DNA from: Flavobacteriaceae bacterium
GTDB lineage: Bacteria > Bacteroidota > Bacteroidia > Flavobacteriales > Flavobacteriaceae
Reading direction: 5' to 3'
NCBI GenBank assembly: GCA_003443635.1
Contig: CP031964.1
Coordinates: forward strand, 2,264,321-2,328,320
Length of the DNA: 64,000 nucleotides
The notes below the pieces were generated by a model. The model saw only the letters and a list, made by a program, of their open reading frames with translations. It made no database searches and was not told the origin of the DNA. Positions 1-9,129 of the stretch are shown here, one piece after another (position 1 is the first letter of the stretch; every line of letters begins with the position of its first letter). Both the position numbers and the translations under genes were made by a program.

Positions 1-2
1 TA

Positions 3-623
3 ACAGCCTACCTAAATATCTCTGATACATGTGAAGTAATGGATTTGGCTTGCGGTAAGGGGCGACATTCTATTTATTTAAATAGTATTGGCTATCGTAT
101 TACCGGAGCAGATTTGTCACCACATAGTATTGCTTATGCTAAACAATTTGAAAATGAGCGTTTAGAATTTGTGGTACACGATATGAGCAAACCTTATACG
201 AAACAATTTGATGCTGTATTTAACTTATTTACCAGTTTTGGTTATTTTGAAAATGAAGAAGATAACTTAAATACCATTAAAGCGATAAAGGCAAATTTAA
301 AACCTCAAGGTGTAGGTGTGATCGATTTTATGAATATTGATTACGTGATTAATAATCTAGTCGCAGAAAACACTAAAGAAGTAGATGGTATTACCTTTAA
401 TTTAAAGCGCTATGTAGAGGATGGCTATCTTATAAAAGACATTTCGTTTACAGCAGATGGTCACGATCATAATTACCAAGAACGTGTAAAAGTAATTACT
501 TTAGACGATTTTAAAGTGATGTTTGATAAAGCTGGGGTAACACTTTTAGATGCTTTTGGTGATTATAAATTAAATACTTTTAATAAAGATTCTTCTGAGC
601 GTTTGGTTTTAATTTTTATGTAA
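3..623 (+). CDS. class I SAM-dependent methyltransferase (5' end outside window)
   Basis: The reading frame is open from the left edge, and the codons before the first ATG (39) continue the conserved strand of motif I (VMDLACGKGRHSIYL), so that ATG is internal to the protein and the true start lies outside the window. The visible 200 residues hold the glycine-rich AdoMet loop (DLACGKGR), an acidic residue after strand 2 (GADLS) and a motif IV-like FDAVFNLFTSFGYF. This is the ubiE/methyltransferase-25 type fold found in many small-molecule methyltransferases. The substrate cannot be read from the sequence. The ZIP transporter gene follows 19 bp downstream on the same strand, so co-transcription is possible. 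Confidence 0.8.
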   Translation, partial: TAYLNISDTCEVMDLACGKGRHSIYLNSIGYRITGADLSPHSIAYAKQFENERLEFVVHDMSKPYTKQFDAVFNLFTSFGYFENEEDNLNTIKAIKANLKPQGVGVIDFMNIDYVINNLVAENTKEVDGITFNLKRYVEDGYLIKDISFTADGHDHNYQERVKVITLDDFKVMFDKAGVTLLDAFGDYKLNTFNKDSSERLVLIFM

Positions 624-642
624 AAGCACGATACAGACAACT

Positions 643-1317
643 ATGAACACCTATTTACTCCCTATATACGCTGTACTTTTTGGTTATGTAGTCGTTTGGA
701 TCACTAAAGAAAGAACGATTAAGAACATTAAATTTTTATTGGCCTTTAGCGGAGCCTTTTTATTATCGATCACTGTTTTTGAATTATTACCCGAAGTGTA
801 TTCCAATCTAGATGCTAAAGCTACAGGGCTATTTATAATGCTCGGTATTTTAGTACAAATTCTATTAGAGTTTTTATCAAAAGGTGCCGAACATGGGCAT
901 ATGCATATTCAGAAGAACGGAAAGGTTTTTCCATGGTTGTTATTTATTAGTTTATGTGTACATTCTTTTTTAGAAGGGTTTCCTATACACGAAGATAATG
1001 ATATGGTTTATGGAATTTTGGTACATAAAATACCTATCGCCATTTTAGTTACTACATTTTTAATACAATCTGGGTTTAAAACCGTTCAAATCATAGGGTT
1101 CTTAGTATTGTTTGCGATAATGACGCCTTTGGGGACTATTCTCTCGCATAATATTTCATTTTTAACTAATTATATCAGCTATTTTAATGCAATAGTTATC
1201 GGTATCTTTTTACATATTTCTACCACTATTTTATTTGAAAGTAGTGAAGGTCATAAATTTAACTTAATGAAGGTTCTGGTGATTAGTTTAGCTATTGCCT
1301 GTGCATATTTTATATAA
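643..1317 (+). CDS. ZIP family metal transporter
   Basis: The 224-residue protein is mostly hydrophobic, with about seven to eight membrane spans, and a histidine-rich cytoplasmic-type loop (EHGHMH, residues 83-88) between the third and fourth spans. The two signature helices of the ZIP family are present: HSFLEG at 107-112 followed by H116, and HKIP at 128-131. In ZIP proteins these helices form the binuclear zinc/iron site, so uptake of a divalent metal such as zinc is expected; the exact metal is inference. The stop codon is immediately followed by the ATG of the DUF4268 gene, which indicates a transcriptional unit with it. Confidence 0.88.
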   Translation: MNTYLLPIYAVLFGYVVVWITKERTIKNIKFLLAFSGAFLLSITVFELLPEVYSNLDAKATGLFIMLGILVQILLEFLSKGAEHGHMHIQKNGKVFPWLLFISLCVHSFLEGFPIHEDNDMVYGILVHKIPIAILVTTFLIQSGFKTVQIIGFLVLFAIMTPLGTILSHNISFLTNYISYFNAIVIGIFLHISTTILFESSEGHKFNLMKVLVISLAIACAYFI

Positions 1318-1746
1318 ATGTTTTCTAAAGAAGAATCTCGATTACTACGTGAAACCTTTTGGACAAGTTTTGGAAAATCGTTTCCTCGCAAATGGATATT
1401 ATATAATACTAAAATAAAAGGACTATCCTTTAAATTTTATTTCGATACAAAAAAAGCTTTGGTGGCTTTAGACCTAGAAGATGATTTAGAAAATCGTATC
1501 GATCATTGGGAAAAATTAATCGCTCTTAAAACTATTTTATTAAACGATTATTTACCTGAAGCTATTTTTGAAGAAGAGCATTATCTGGATAATGGAAAAG
1601 AAATATCCAGAGTTTATGTTCCTTTAAATGAAAAGGTGTCCATCCATAATAAAAATACCTGGCAAACAACTATGGAATTCTTTAATGTTACAATGACAGC
1701 TTTTGAACATTTTTTTGAAGAGTATAAAGATGTGATCAAAGGTTAA
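1318..1746 (+). CDS. DUF4268 domain-containing protein
   Basis: This 142-residue soluble protein begins directly after the stop of the ZIP gene. Its N-terminal pattern (EESRLLRETFWTSFG) and the central FKFYFDTKKALVALDLE segment match the DUF4268 family, a domain otherwise found at the C-terminus of nuclease-like proteins and as a stand-alone protein in Flavobacteriia. No catalytic residues can be named and no signal peptide is present. The end of the gene overlaps by 4 bp the 3' end of the convergent hemolysin III-like gene, leaving no room for a separate terminator. Confidence 0.75.
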   Translation: MFSKEESRLLRETFWTSFGKSFPRKWILYNTKIKGLSFKFYFDTKKALVALDLEDDLENRIDHWEKLIALKTILLNDYLPEAIFEEEHYLDNGKEISRVYVPLNEKVSIHNKNTWQTTMEFFNVTMTAFEHFFEEYKDVIKG

Positions 1747-2375
1747 ATCACGTACCAGAGCATCATTAAAAAATGACAGATCGCACCCCCTAAAACAAAT
1801 AAATGCCAGATCACATGATTATAAGGTATCTTTTCGATTGCATAAAATACAATCCCTATAGTATAAAAAATACCAGCACCAAAAAGCAAGTAAACACCTT
1901 TTGTTCCCAGGGCATCTGCCACATTTGTATAATCAAAAACAATAAGCCACCCCATTACTAAATACAGTAGTGTGGAGAATACATTAAATCGCCCTGTAAA
2001 AAAAAGTTTTAAAATAGTACCAAAAGCAGCTATTCCCCAAACTATATAAAACAAGGTCCACCCCAAACTTTGCTCTAAAATAATTAGTGTTACGGGAGTG
2101 TAGGTTCCTGCTATTAATAAGTAAATACTAATATGATCTACAACCTTGAAATAATGTTTTTTTCGTTCACCTTCTACATAGTGATATAAGGTAGAAGCTG
2201 TAAATAATATAATCATGGAAAGTCCGTACACAACAATACTAAACGTACTCCACGATGTTTTATAAGTATTTGCATTAATAAGTAGTATAAAACCAATAAC
2301 ACTTAATATTGCTCCTAAACCATGTGTTAGTACATTAAGAGATTCTTCACGCTTAGTTTGAGTCCGCATCAGCAT
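1743..2375 (-). CDS. hemolysin III / PAQR family membrane protein (TrhA-like)
   Basis: The 210-residue protein has about seven transmembrane spans. Family landmarks are visible: an N-terminal EESLNVLTHGLGAIL, the STLYHY motif after the second span, DHISIYLLIAGTYTP in the middle and WHLFVLGGAICHF near the end, which supply the histidine, aspartate and serine residues of the PAQR metal site. Bacterial members are linked to membrane-fluidity homeostasis; the name hemolysin III is historical. The start overlaps the 3' end of the upstream DUF4294 gene by 23 bp (a second ATG two codons in would shorten this), so the two genes are probably translated from one mRNA. Confidence 0.87.
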   Translation of the reverse strand: MLMRTQTKREESLNVLTHGLGAILSVIGFILLINANTYKTSWSTFSIVVYGLSMIILFTASTLYHYVEGERKKHYFKVVDHISIYLLIAGTYTPVTLIILEQSLGWTLFYIVWGIAAFGTILKLFFTGRFNVFSTLLYLVMGWLIVFDYTNVADALGTKGVYLLFGAGIFYTIGIVFYAIEKIPYNHVIWHLFVLGGAICHFLMMLWYVI

Positions 2376-3048
2376 CTATTTGTGATGGCCTTAACCATTT
2401 ATCAGTAAGGTCATAAAAATCAAACTCTACTGCAGGTTTTTGATATTCTAATCGACCACTCTGAAAATTACGTAGTAAGATATCTTCAATTAAATAATCC
2501 TCTTCAACATTGGTTGGATCAAATTCTCGTTTTAAAGAGATCTTAAATAATTTGGCGGTGTTGTTAAACCAAAATGCGCGCCATCCGTTTCTGAGTTCTT
2601 TTATAAGTTTAAATGCCGTACTTCCTGTCTGGCGGTGGATTAATTTTATAAGTATTTGTCCTTCAGTACGGGTGAGTTTTTTTAATTCGTCTGCAAATTC
2701 TTCTTCAATAAATTTCTGAACTTTTTTAGCATATTTTTTTTGATGACGACGCTTGGTTAAATACACCATGCTATCATTCATAATTTCTAAACGTTCGGCG
2801 GCTAATTTTGCATAAGGGTAGACTTTAAGTGTCTTTCGTCGTAATATATAATAACGTCTACGTGCTTCTTTATTATCAAATTTAAGTTTTGGAAGAATAA
2901 TAACTTCATCTAAGTTTATAGCCTTTTCAGGAATAGAATCTCCTTCAATAATAATATAATGAGTCGCCAACGAATCTTTATTTTTCTCTTTTACTTGAGA
3001 AAAAAGATATATCGGGAATAAAAGTAAAATATAGATAATGTTTTTCAT
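2353..3048 (-). CDS. DUF4294 domain-containing exported protein
   Basis: The 231-residue protein starts with a signal peptide (MKNIIYILLLFPIYLFSQ) that likely ends after FSQ. The body contains the DUF4294 signature ARRRYYILRRKTLKVYPYAK followed by long basic, helical segments (HQKKYAKKVQKF, EFADELKKLTRTEGQILIKL). DUF4294 is a conserved, uncharacterised Bacteroidota family; its function is unknown and I can see no enzymatic motif. It lies upstream of and overlaps the PAQR gene. The gene is separated from the divergent M42 peptidase by about 100 bp that must contain both promoters. Confidence 0.82.
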   Translation of the reverse strand: MKNIIYILLLFPIYLFSQVKEKNKDSLATHYIIIEGDSIPEKAINLDEVIILPKLKFDNKEARRRYYILRRKTLKVYPYAKLAAERLEIMNDSMVYLTKRRHQKKYAKKVQKFIEEEFADELKKLTRTEGQILIKLIHRQTGSTAFKLIKELRNGWRAFWFNNTAKLFKISLKREFDPTNVEEDYLIEDILLRNFQSGRLEYQKPAVEFDFYDLTDKWLRPSQIDADADSN

Positions 3049-3151
3049 TACTTCTAATTAGACTCAAAAATCATTTCAAAATTACTAATTAACTCTATGC
3101 TAACAGTAAAATTAATGTGAATATTGTTATTTTAGGCAAAAATTAAAACGA

Positions 3152-4240
3152 ATGGCAAAAAAGAAGATTCTTAATAAAAAGTCGATGGCTTTTTTAGAAA
3201 AATACTTAAATAATGCAGCGCCTACCGGTTATGAATGGGATGGGCAAAAAATATGGATGGATTATTTAAAACCTTATGTTGATGAATTTATTACAGATAC
3301 TTATGGTACAGCGGTAGGTGTTATAAACCCAAAAGCTAAATATAAAGTAGTAATCGAAGGTCATGCCGATGAAATTTCTTGGTATGTTAACTATATTTCT
3401 GATAACGGTTTAATTTATGTGATTAGAAACGGTGGTAGTGACCACCAAATCGCACCAAGTAAAGTAGTGAATATTCACACTAAAAAGGGTATTGTAAAAG
3501 GAGTATTTGGATGGCCAGCCATACACACGCGTAATCGTGCAAAAGAAGAGCCACCTAAACCAGATAATATTTTTATAGACACAGGATGTAAAACTAAAGA
3601 AGAAGTTGAAAAATTAGGCGTTCATGTGGGTTGTGTGATTACCTATCCTGATGAGTTTCATATTTTAAATAAAACCAATTTTGTATGCCGTGCTTTAGAT
3701 AATCGTATGGGAGGATTTATGATTGCTGAAGTTGCACGTTTAATACACGACAATAAAGACAAATTACCTTTTGGGTTATACATAACCAATTCGGTACAAG
3801 AAGAAATTGGATTACGTGGCGCACAAATGATTACAGAAACTATTAAACCTAATGTAGCGATCGTGACCGATGTAACTCATGATACTACTACTCCAATGAT
3901 CAATCAAAAAATACAAGGTCATGCCGAGATTGGTAAAGGTCCGGTAGTAGCTTATGCTCCAGCTGTGCAACAAAAATTACGTGATTTAATTACCGAAACA
4001 GCCGAAAGTAAAAAAATACCATTCCAAAGAGCAGCTTTATCTAGAGCTACAGGTACAGACACCGATGCTTTTGCTTATAGTAATGGTGGTGTTGCCAGTG
4101 CATTAATCTCGTTACCATTACGTTATATGCATACTACAGTGGAGACTGTTCATAAAGATGATGTTGAGAATGTAATTCGTATGATTTATGAAACCTTGTT
4201 ACAAATAAAAGATGGAGATACGTTTAGTTATTTCGACTAA
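3152..4240 (+). CDS. M42 family metallopeptidase
   Basis: The 362-residue cytoplasmic enzyme belongs to the M42 (glutamyl aminopeptidase, cellulase M/FrvX) family of co-catalytic zinc aminopeptidases. The metal ligands appear in the expected order: VIEGHADEISW (His), CRALDNRMGG (bridging Asp), SVQEEIG (Glu general base and ligand), IVTDVTHD (Asp) and MHTTVETVHKDD (His). These enzymes form tetrahedral dodecamers that trim short peptides after the proteasome or Clp-type proteases. No signal peptide is present. A good intrinsic terminator follows the stop codon, so the gene is probably monocistronic. Confidence 0.92.
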   Translation: MAKKKILNKKSMAFLEKYLNNAAPTGYEWDGQKIWMDYLKPYVDEFITDTYGTAVGVINPKAKYKVVIEGHADEISWYVNYISDNGLIYVIRNGGSDHQIAPSKVVNIHTKKGIVKGVFGWPAIHTRNRAKEEPPKPDNIFIDTGCKTKEEVEKLGVHVGCVITYPDEFHILNKTNFVCRALDNRMGGFMIAEVARLIHDNKDKLPFGLYITNSVQEEIGLRGAQMITETIKPNVAIVTDVTHDTTTPMINQKIQGHAEIGKGPVVAYAPAVQQKLRDLITETAESKKIPFQRAALSRATGTDTDAFAYSNGGVASALISLPLRYMHTTVETVHKDDVENVIRMIYETLLQIKDGDTFSYFD

Positions 4241-4254
4241 GTAAAAAAGAAAAT

Positions 4255-4278
4255 AAGCCTCATTAATTTGAGGCTTTT
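4255..4278 (+). terminator. intrinsic terminator after the M42 peptidase gene
   Basis: An 8-bp perfect stem AAGCCTCA/TGAGGCTT closes a six-base loop and runs into TTTT, 14 bases after the stop codon of the M42 gene and 15 bases before the start of the PrsW-like gene. Confidence 0.75.
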
Positions 4279-4293
4279 CTAAGGCGTTATTTT

Positions 4294-4980
4294 ATGACCT
4301 ATTTATTAACCGCAGCAGCTATATTACCTGTGTTAATTGTTATCATATATATTTATATGATGGACAAACACGAAAAGGAATGTAAACGGTTTATGTTTTA
4401 CAATTTCCTTTTAGGAGCAGTAGTAAGTGTTATTCTTACTATGCTAATCTCTATTTTAGTATTTGATAACATTATAATTTTAAAAGATAAACACAGTATT
4501 TTTGAGCAGTTTACTAAAGCTTTTTTAGTTGTTGCATTTACTGAAGAATTTAGTAAATATATTATTGTGCGATACTTTGCACAACCTAAAAAAGATTTTA
4601 ACGAACCTTTTGATGGTATCGTCTATGCTGTAATGGTTTCGATGGGTTTTGCTGCCACAGAAAATATTTTGTATGTACTAAGCGGTGGCGGATATGAAGT
4701 TGCTTTATTAAGAGCTTTTACTGCTATTCCTGCTCATGCTACATTTGCTATTTTAATGGGATATTTTATGGGTAAAGCAAAGTTCTCCAAAAATCGTTTT
4801 CAATTAAATTTGTTAGGGCTATTACTGGCAGTCATATTCCATGGTGCTTACGATTTTTTCTTATTTATCGATTTTATTCCAGGACTCTCTATAGGTGCAT
4901 TTATCTCATTAATTATAGGTATTATCCTCTCTTACAAAGCGATGAAAATCCATCAGAAGAATTCTAATTTTAAAATTTAA
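4294..4980 (+). CDS. PrsW family glutamic-type intramembrane protease
   Basis: The 228-residue protein has about eight membrane spans. PrsW hallmarks are visible: FTEEFSKYI (the EExxK-type motif carrying the proposed catalytic glutamates), GFAATENILY, the AHATFAILMGYFMG segment and FHGAYDF near the C-terminus, which supply conserved His and Glu residues. In Bacillus PrsW initiates cleavage of an anti-sigma factor; the substrate here is not evident and no sigma factor gene lies nearby. The family belongs to the same superfamily as the CPBP/Rce1 proteases also found twice in this window. Confidence 0.85.
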   Translation: MTYLLTAAAILPVLIVIIYIYMMDKHEKECKRFMFYNFLLGAVVSVILTMLISILVFDNIIILKDKHSIFEQFTKAFLVVAFTEEFSKYIIVRYFAQPKKDFNEPFDGIVYAVMVSMGFAATENILYVLSGGGYEVALLRAFTAIPAHATFAILMGYFMGKAKFSKNRFQLNLLGLLLAVIFHGAYDFFLFIDFIPGLSIGAFISLIIGIILSYKAMKIHQKNSNFKI

Positions 4981-4996
4981 AAGTGTAGATATTCTT

Positions 4997-5004
4997 TATA
5001 TTTG
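4997..5004 (+). promoter_or_regulatory. Bacteroidota-type -7 box upstream of the acyl-CoA carboxylase genes
   Basis: TATATTTG matches the TAnnTTTG consensus of Bacteroidota sigma-ABfr promoters and lies 22 bases before the ATG of the biotin carrier gene, giving a short leader. No convincing TTG box was found at the usual distance upstream, so the call rests on the -7 element alone. Confidence 0.5.
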
Positions 5005-5026
5005 CAATCTTTAAAAACACCCTCTT

Positions 5027-5512
5027 ATGAGTGAAACATATAAAACTAAAGTCAATAATTCATTTGAATTTGAAGTATCAGAATCTGATCTTAAAGATTT
5101 AGATAGTGTACAGGTTGATGATTCTAATTATCATATTCTTCACAATAACAGTTCTTATAAAGCTGAGATTATTTCTGTTAATTATAATAAACGCACCTAT
5201 ACCATTCTGGTTAATGGTGCTAAACATGAAGTTGTCATTACCAATCAGTTAGATCAACTTATTAAAGAAATGGGCTTTGAGGTTGGAGCTGGCAAACAAG
5301 TAAATGATATTAAGGCACCTATGCCTGGGCTTATTTTAGAGGTGTCTGTAAGCGCAGGTCAGGAGATTCAAGAAAACGATCCGCTATTGATTCTTGAAGC
5401 AATGAAAATGGAAAATAGTATTATCTCTCCAAGGGATGGTGTTATTAAATCTATTGCGATCAATAAAGGAGATGCTGTAGAGAAAAATCAATTACTAATC
5501 GAGTTTGAATAA
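5027..5512 (+). CDS. biotin carboxyl carrier protein subunit of an acyl-CoA carboxylase
   Basis: The 161-residue protein has a less conserved N-terminal half and a C-terminal biotinyl/lipoyl domain (about residues 95-161). The biotinylation motif EAMKMEN is present with the preceding KAPMPG turn typical of carriers. The lysine in AMKM would be biotinylated by a biotin ligase encoded elsewhere. It is the first gene of a carrier, biotin carboxylase, carboxyltransferase cluster, and its stop lies four bases before the best start of the next gene. The stand-alone carrier separates this complex from enzymes in which the carrier is fused to the biotin carboxylase. Confidence 0.9.
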   Translation: MSETYKTKVNNSFEFEVSESDLKDLDSVQVDDSNYHILHNNSSYKAEIISVNYNKRTYTILVNGAKHEVVITNQLDQLIKEMGFEVGAGKQVNDIKAPMPGLILEVSVSAGQEIQENDPLLILEAMKMENSIISPRDGVIKSIAINKGDAVEKNQLLIEFE

Positions 5513-5516
5513 GAAG

Positions 5517-6959
5517 ATGAAAAAAATATTAGTAGCAAACAGAGGAGAAATTGCAATTCGTGTGATGCGTACTGCAAAAAAGATGGGGATTAAAACAGTA
5601 GCTGTTTTTTCTGAAATTGATAGAAATGCACCTCATGTAAAATATGCAGATGAAGCTATTTGTATAGGTAAAGCACCATCTAACGAATCTTATTTATTAG
5701 GTTCTAAAATTATTAAGATGGCTAAAGAACTTCAAGTTGATGCCATCCACCCTGGGTATGGGTTTTTAAGTGAAAATGCTGATTTTGCTGAAGAAGTAGA
5801 ACAAAACAATATTATTTTTATAGGTCCAAAATCAAAAGCCATTAAAGTTATGGGAAGTAAGCTTGCCGCTAAAGATGCTGTAAAAGCTTATGATATTCCT
5901 ATGGTACCTGGTATTGATGAAGCTATTACAGATGTAGAGAAAGCCAAAAGTATTGCTAAAGATATAGGTTTTCCTATTTTAATCAAAGCTTCTGCTGGTG
6001 GTGGTGGAAAAGGAATGCGTGTGGTAGAAAAAGAAGCTGATCTAGAGTCGCAAATGAATCGCGCTATTAGTGAAGCGACTTCTGCTTTTGGAGACGGTTC
6101 GGTATTTATCGAAAAATATGTGGCGTCACCACGTCATATCGAAATTCAGGTTATGGCAGATGCACATGGTAATATAATTCACTTATTCGAAAGAGAATGC
6201 AGTATCCAGCGTCGTCATCAAAAAGTAGTTGAAGAAGCACCATCAACAGTATTAACACCTCAATTAAGAGAAACAATGGGTAATGCCGCTATAAAAGTGG
6301 CAAAAGCTTGTGATTATTTAGGAGCTGGTACAGTAGAATTCTTATTAGATGAAAATCATAATTTCTATTTCTTAGAAATGAATACACGTCTCCAAGTAGA
6401 ACATCCTGTTACTGAGATTATTTCTGGAGTAGATCTGGTTGAATTACAGATACGAGTAGCTCGTGGCGAAGCATTAACAATCCAGCAAAGTGATTTAAAA
6501 ATACAAGGACACGCTTTAGAGTTACGTGTTTATGCAGAAGATCCTTTAAACGATTTCTTACCTAGTGTAGGTCATTTAGACACTTATCAATTACCTGTTG
6601 GAGAAGGAATACGTGTCGATAACGGATTTGAAGAAGGAATGGATATTCCTATCTATTACGACCCTATGCTTTCTAAACTTATTACTTATGGGGACACACG
6701 AGAAGAAGCTATTCAATTAATGAAGCGAGCTATCGATAACTATAAAATAGAAGGTATACAAACTACATTACCATTCGGGAAATTTGTATGCGAGCACGAT
6801 GCATTTACCTCTGGTAATTTTGATACACATTTCGTGAAAAAATACTATTCTCCGGATAGTTTAAAAACAAAACAAGAAGAGGATGCTAAAATAGCAGCTC
6901 TTGTTGCCGTAAAGCAATATTTAGAAGATCAAAAAGTGTTGCGTTTACCTATTGAATAA
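5517..6959 (+). CDS. biotin carboxylase subunit of acetyl/propionyl-CoA carboxylase
   Basis: The protein carries the full ATP-grasp biotin carboxylase fold: KKILVANRGEIAIRV at the N-terminus, HPGYGFLSENADFA, the glycine-rich KASAGGGGKGMR loop, ERECSIQRRHQK and FLEMNTRLQVEHPVTE. It carboxylates the biotin of the upstream carrier using ATP and bicarbonate. I place the start at ATG 5517 (480 residues) because the in-frame codon at 5505 is a TTG inside the carrier gene and the family begins with MKKILVANRGE. The 94-bp gap to the carboxyltransferase gene contains a palindromic repeat element. Confidence 0.92.
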   Translation: MKKILVANRGEIAIRVMRTAKKMGIKTVAVFSEIDRNAPHVKYADEAICIGKAPSNESYLLGSKIIKMAKELQVDAIHPGYGFLSENADFAEEVEQNNIIFIGPKSKAIKVMGSKLAAKDAVKAYDIPMVPGIDEAITDVEKAKSIAKDIGFPILIKASAGGGGKGMRVVEKEADLESQMNRAISEATSAFGDGSVFIEKYVASPRHIEIQVMADAHGNIIHLFERECSIQRRHQKVVEEAPSTVLTPQLRETMGNAAIKVAKACDYLGAGTVEFLLDENHNFYFLEMNTRLQVEHPVTEIISGVDLVELQIRVARGEALTIQQSDLKIQGHALELRVYAEDPLNDFLPSVGHLDTYQLPVGEGIRVDNGFEEGMDIPIYYDPMLSKLITYGDTREEAIQLMKRAIDNYKIEGIQTTLPFGKFVCEHDAFTSGNFDTHFVKKYYSPDSLKTKQEEDAKIAALVAVKQYLEDQKVLRLPIE

Positions 6960-6963
6960 GTTG

Positions 6964-7032
6964 TGTCATTCCGCATTTAATGTGGAATCCAAAAGCATAT
7001 AAACATAAATTCTACGTCGCGGCGCAGAATGA
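6964..7032. repeat. bipartite hairpin repeat (family 1, copy 1)
   Basis: The spacer between the biotin carboxylase and carboxyltransferase genes consists of two adjacent hairpins, one with arms ATTCCGCATT/AATGTGGAAT and one with arms ATTCTACG/CGCAGAAT (a C.A mismatch or two), bounded by TCATTC and GAATGA. The same two hairpins in reversed order and orientation occur at 11511-11578, so this is a dispersed REP-like element and not a private terminator. Confidence 0.7.
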
Positions 7033-7053
7033 AAAAATATTAAAGTACAGATT

Positions 7054-8595
7054 ATGGAATCCAAAATAAATAACCTTAACGAAAAACTATCTCAAGCCTA
7101 TTTAGGTGGTGGGGAATCCCGTATAGAAAAACAGCACCAAAAGAAAAAATTAACGGCAAGAGAGCGTGTTAATTATTTATTAGATGACGGTTCTTTTGAA
7201 GAAATTGGTGCTTTAGTAACACATCGTACTAAAGACTTCGGAATGGAAAAACAAGTCTTTTATGGAGATGGTGTGGTTACAGGCTATGGTACTGTTAACG
7301 GGCGTTTGATTTATGTATTTGCTCAGGATTTCACCGTTTTTGGAGGCTCGCTATCCGAAACTCATGCAGAAAAAATCTGTAAAATAATGGATTTAGCTCT
7401 TAAGGTTGGAGCACCTTTAATAGGGTTAAATGATTCTGGAGGTGCGCGTATTCAAGAAGGTGTGCGCTCGTTAGGTGGATATGCAGATATCTTTTATAAA
7501 AACGTTCAGGCTTCTGGTGTGATTCCGCAAATTTCTGCTATTATGGGTCCTTGTGCTGGTGGTGCAGTGTATTCTCCTGCAATGACTGATTTTACGGTTA
7601 TGGTAGAAGACACTAGTTATATGTTTGTTACTGGACCTAATGTTGTAAAAACAGTAACCAATGAAGAAGTAACTTCTGAAGAATTGGGAGGTGCTAGTAC
7701 ACACTCAACAAAATCAGGAGTAGCACATATTACTTCTGCTAATGATGTAGAGTGTTTAGAAGATGTAAAATCTCTATTGAGTTATTTACCACAAAGTAAT
7801 AAAGAAACACCTAAGCATTTACCTTACGAGTTATCGGATGAAGTTAGAGATAATCTATCTTCTATTATTCCTGATAATGCGAATAAACCTTATGATATGC
7901 ATGAGGTAATTTCTGGAATTATTGATGACGATTCGTTTTATGAAATCCATAAGGATTATGCAGAAAATATAATTGTAGGTTTTGCACGTCTCGGTGGCCG
8001 CAGTATTGGTATTGTTGCCAATCAGCCTCTATTTTTAGCTGGTGTACTCGATGTAAATAGTTCTAAAAAAGCAGCGCGTTTTGTTCGTTTCTGCGATTGT
8101 TTTAATATCCCATTATTAGTATTAGAAGATGTACCAGGATTTTTACCAGGTACAGATCAAGAATGGAATGGAATTATCATTCACGGAGCTAAATTACTAT
8201 ATGCGTTGAGTGAAGCAACTGTACCAAGAATTACAGTAATTACTCGTAAAGCTTATGGTGGTGCTTACGATGTAATGAATTCTAAACATATTGGTGCCGA
8301 TATGAATTTTGCTTGGCCTAGTGCAGAGATTGCGGTAATGGGAGCTAAAGGAGCAGCCGAGATCATTTTTAAACGCGATATCCAATCTGCTGAAGATCCA
8401 GAAGCAAAATGGAAAGAGAAAGAAGCAGAGTATGCCGATTTATTTGCAAATCCATATAGTGCTGCAGAACGTGGTTTTATTGATGAAGTGATCTTACCAA
8501 AAGATACTAGAAGAAAATTAATTAAAGGGTTTGCGATGTTAGAAAACAAAGAAGTTACTAAACCGAGTCGGAAGCACGGGAACATTCCGTTGTAA
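7054..8595 (+). CDS. acyl-CoA carboxylase carboxyltransferase (PccB-like beta subunit)
   Basis: The 513-residue protein is a one-chain carboxyltransferase of the propionyl-CoA/methylcrotonyl-CoA carboxylase type. Two crotonase-like halves are visible. The first has [22 protein letters not shown] and [12 protein letters not shown], which form the acyl-CoA oxyanion hole and binding loop. The second has [21 protein letters not shown] and [14 protein letters not shown]. The chain is not split into AccA and AccD, so the complex most likely works on propionyl-CoA or a branched acyl-CoA, feeding methylmalonyl-CoA metabolism; the substrate is inference. It completes the carrier and biotin carboxylase encoded just upstream. 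Confidence 0.92.
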   Translation: MESKINNLNEKLSQAYLGGGESRIEKQHQKKKLTARERVNYLLDDGSFEEIGALVTHRTKDFGMEKQVFYGDGVVTGYGTVNGRLIYVFAQDFTVFGGSLSETHAEKICKIMDLALKVGAPLIGLNDSGGARIQEGVRSLGGYADIFYKNVQASGVIPQISAIMGPCAGGAVYSPAMTDFTVMVEDTSYMFVTGPNVVKTVTNEEVTSEELGGASTHSTKSGVAHITSANDVECLEDVKSLLSYLPQSNKETPKHLPYELSDEVRDNLSSIIPDNANKPYDMHEVISGIIDDDSFYEIHKDYAENIIVGFARLGGRSIGIVANQPLFLAGVLDVNSSKKAARFVRFCDCFNIPLLVLEDVPGFLPGTDQEWNGIIIHGAKLLYALSEATVPRITVITRKAYGGAYDVMNSKHIGADMNFAWPSAEIAVMGAKGAAEIIFKRDIQSAEDPEAKWKEKEAEYADLFANPYSAAERGFIDEVILPKDTRRKLIKGFAMLENKEVTKPSRKHGNIPL

Positions 8596-8607
8596 GAAAC
8601 TTATTTT

Positions 8608-9098
8608 ATGAATAAGAATTGGAGGGTACTAGAAATCATTATTAGTCTGTTACAGATTATTTTTGGTATAGTTATTCTAGTTATTATTCTACCTACAATT
8701 AATAAATTTCTTAAAATAACTTTTGATAATTTTACTTGGGAACAAATATCTATTTATAAGCTTATAAGTAATTTTCTATTACCAATTTTTTTATCATTGC
8801 TTTGTATTATTTCTGGAATATTATTACTCAGAAGCAAATTATCAGGTTGGATAATTGGTGTTTCCTTTTGGTCTATTAAAATAGTTTCTGGAATATTTAC
8901 TTTTTATATTGAGGTTAATGATGATAAACCAAATCTTCTATTAATAATAATCATACCGTTATTATTTGCTATTTTGTTAATTTGTTAATTTGTTTGGTAA
9001 CTAAACCTTTTCGAGAAAAATATGCTCCAACAAAAAGATCTTGGTTGATTATTGGAATTATTTCATCTGTTTTTATTATTGAAGAGCTACTAAACTAA
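8608..9098 (+). pseudogene. small membrane protein gene interrupted by an 8-bp tandem duplication
   Basis: The intact frame from ATG 8608 ends at 8988 (126 residues, about four hydrophobic spans). At the stop codon the DNA reads TTAATTTG twice in a row (8978-8993). With only one copy the frame would continue through LVTKPFREKYAP and on to a stop at 9096-9098, giving a 160-residue protein with a further membrane span (IIGIISSVFII). The extra copy therefore shifts the frame and truncates the product. No family was recognised. The gene starts 12 bp after the carboxyltransferase gene. Either a recent null mutation, a phase-variable switch or a sequence error would explain this. Confidence 0.6.
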
Positions 9099-9129
9099 AA
9101 TATAAACACAGAAATATTACATTGTAAAG

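Noticed and set aside
5505..5516. TTG start of the biotin carboxylase inside the carrier gene
   Set aside because: ATG 5517 gives the family-typical MKKILVANRGE start; the TTG adds four residues without similarity.
7471..8585. Minus-strand frames inside the carboxyltransferase gene
   Set aside because: Shadow frames of a clear PccB-like gene; no independent evidence.
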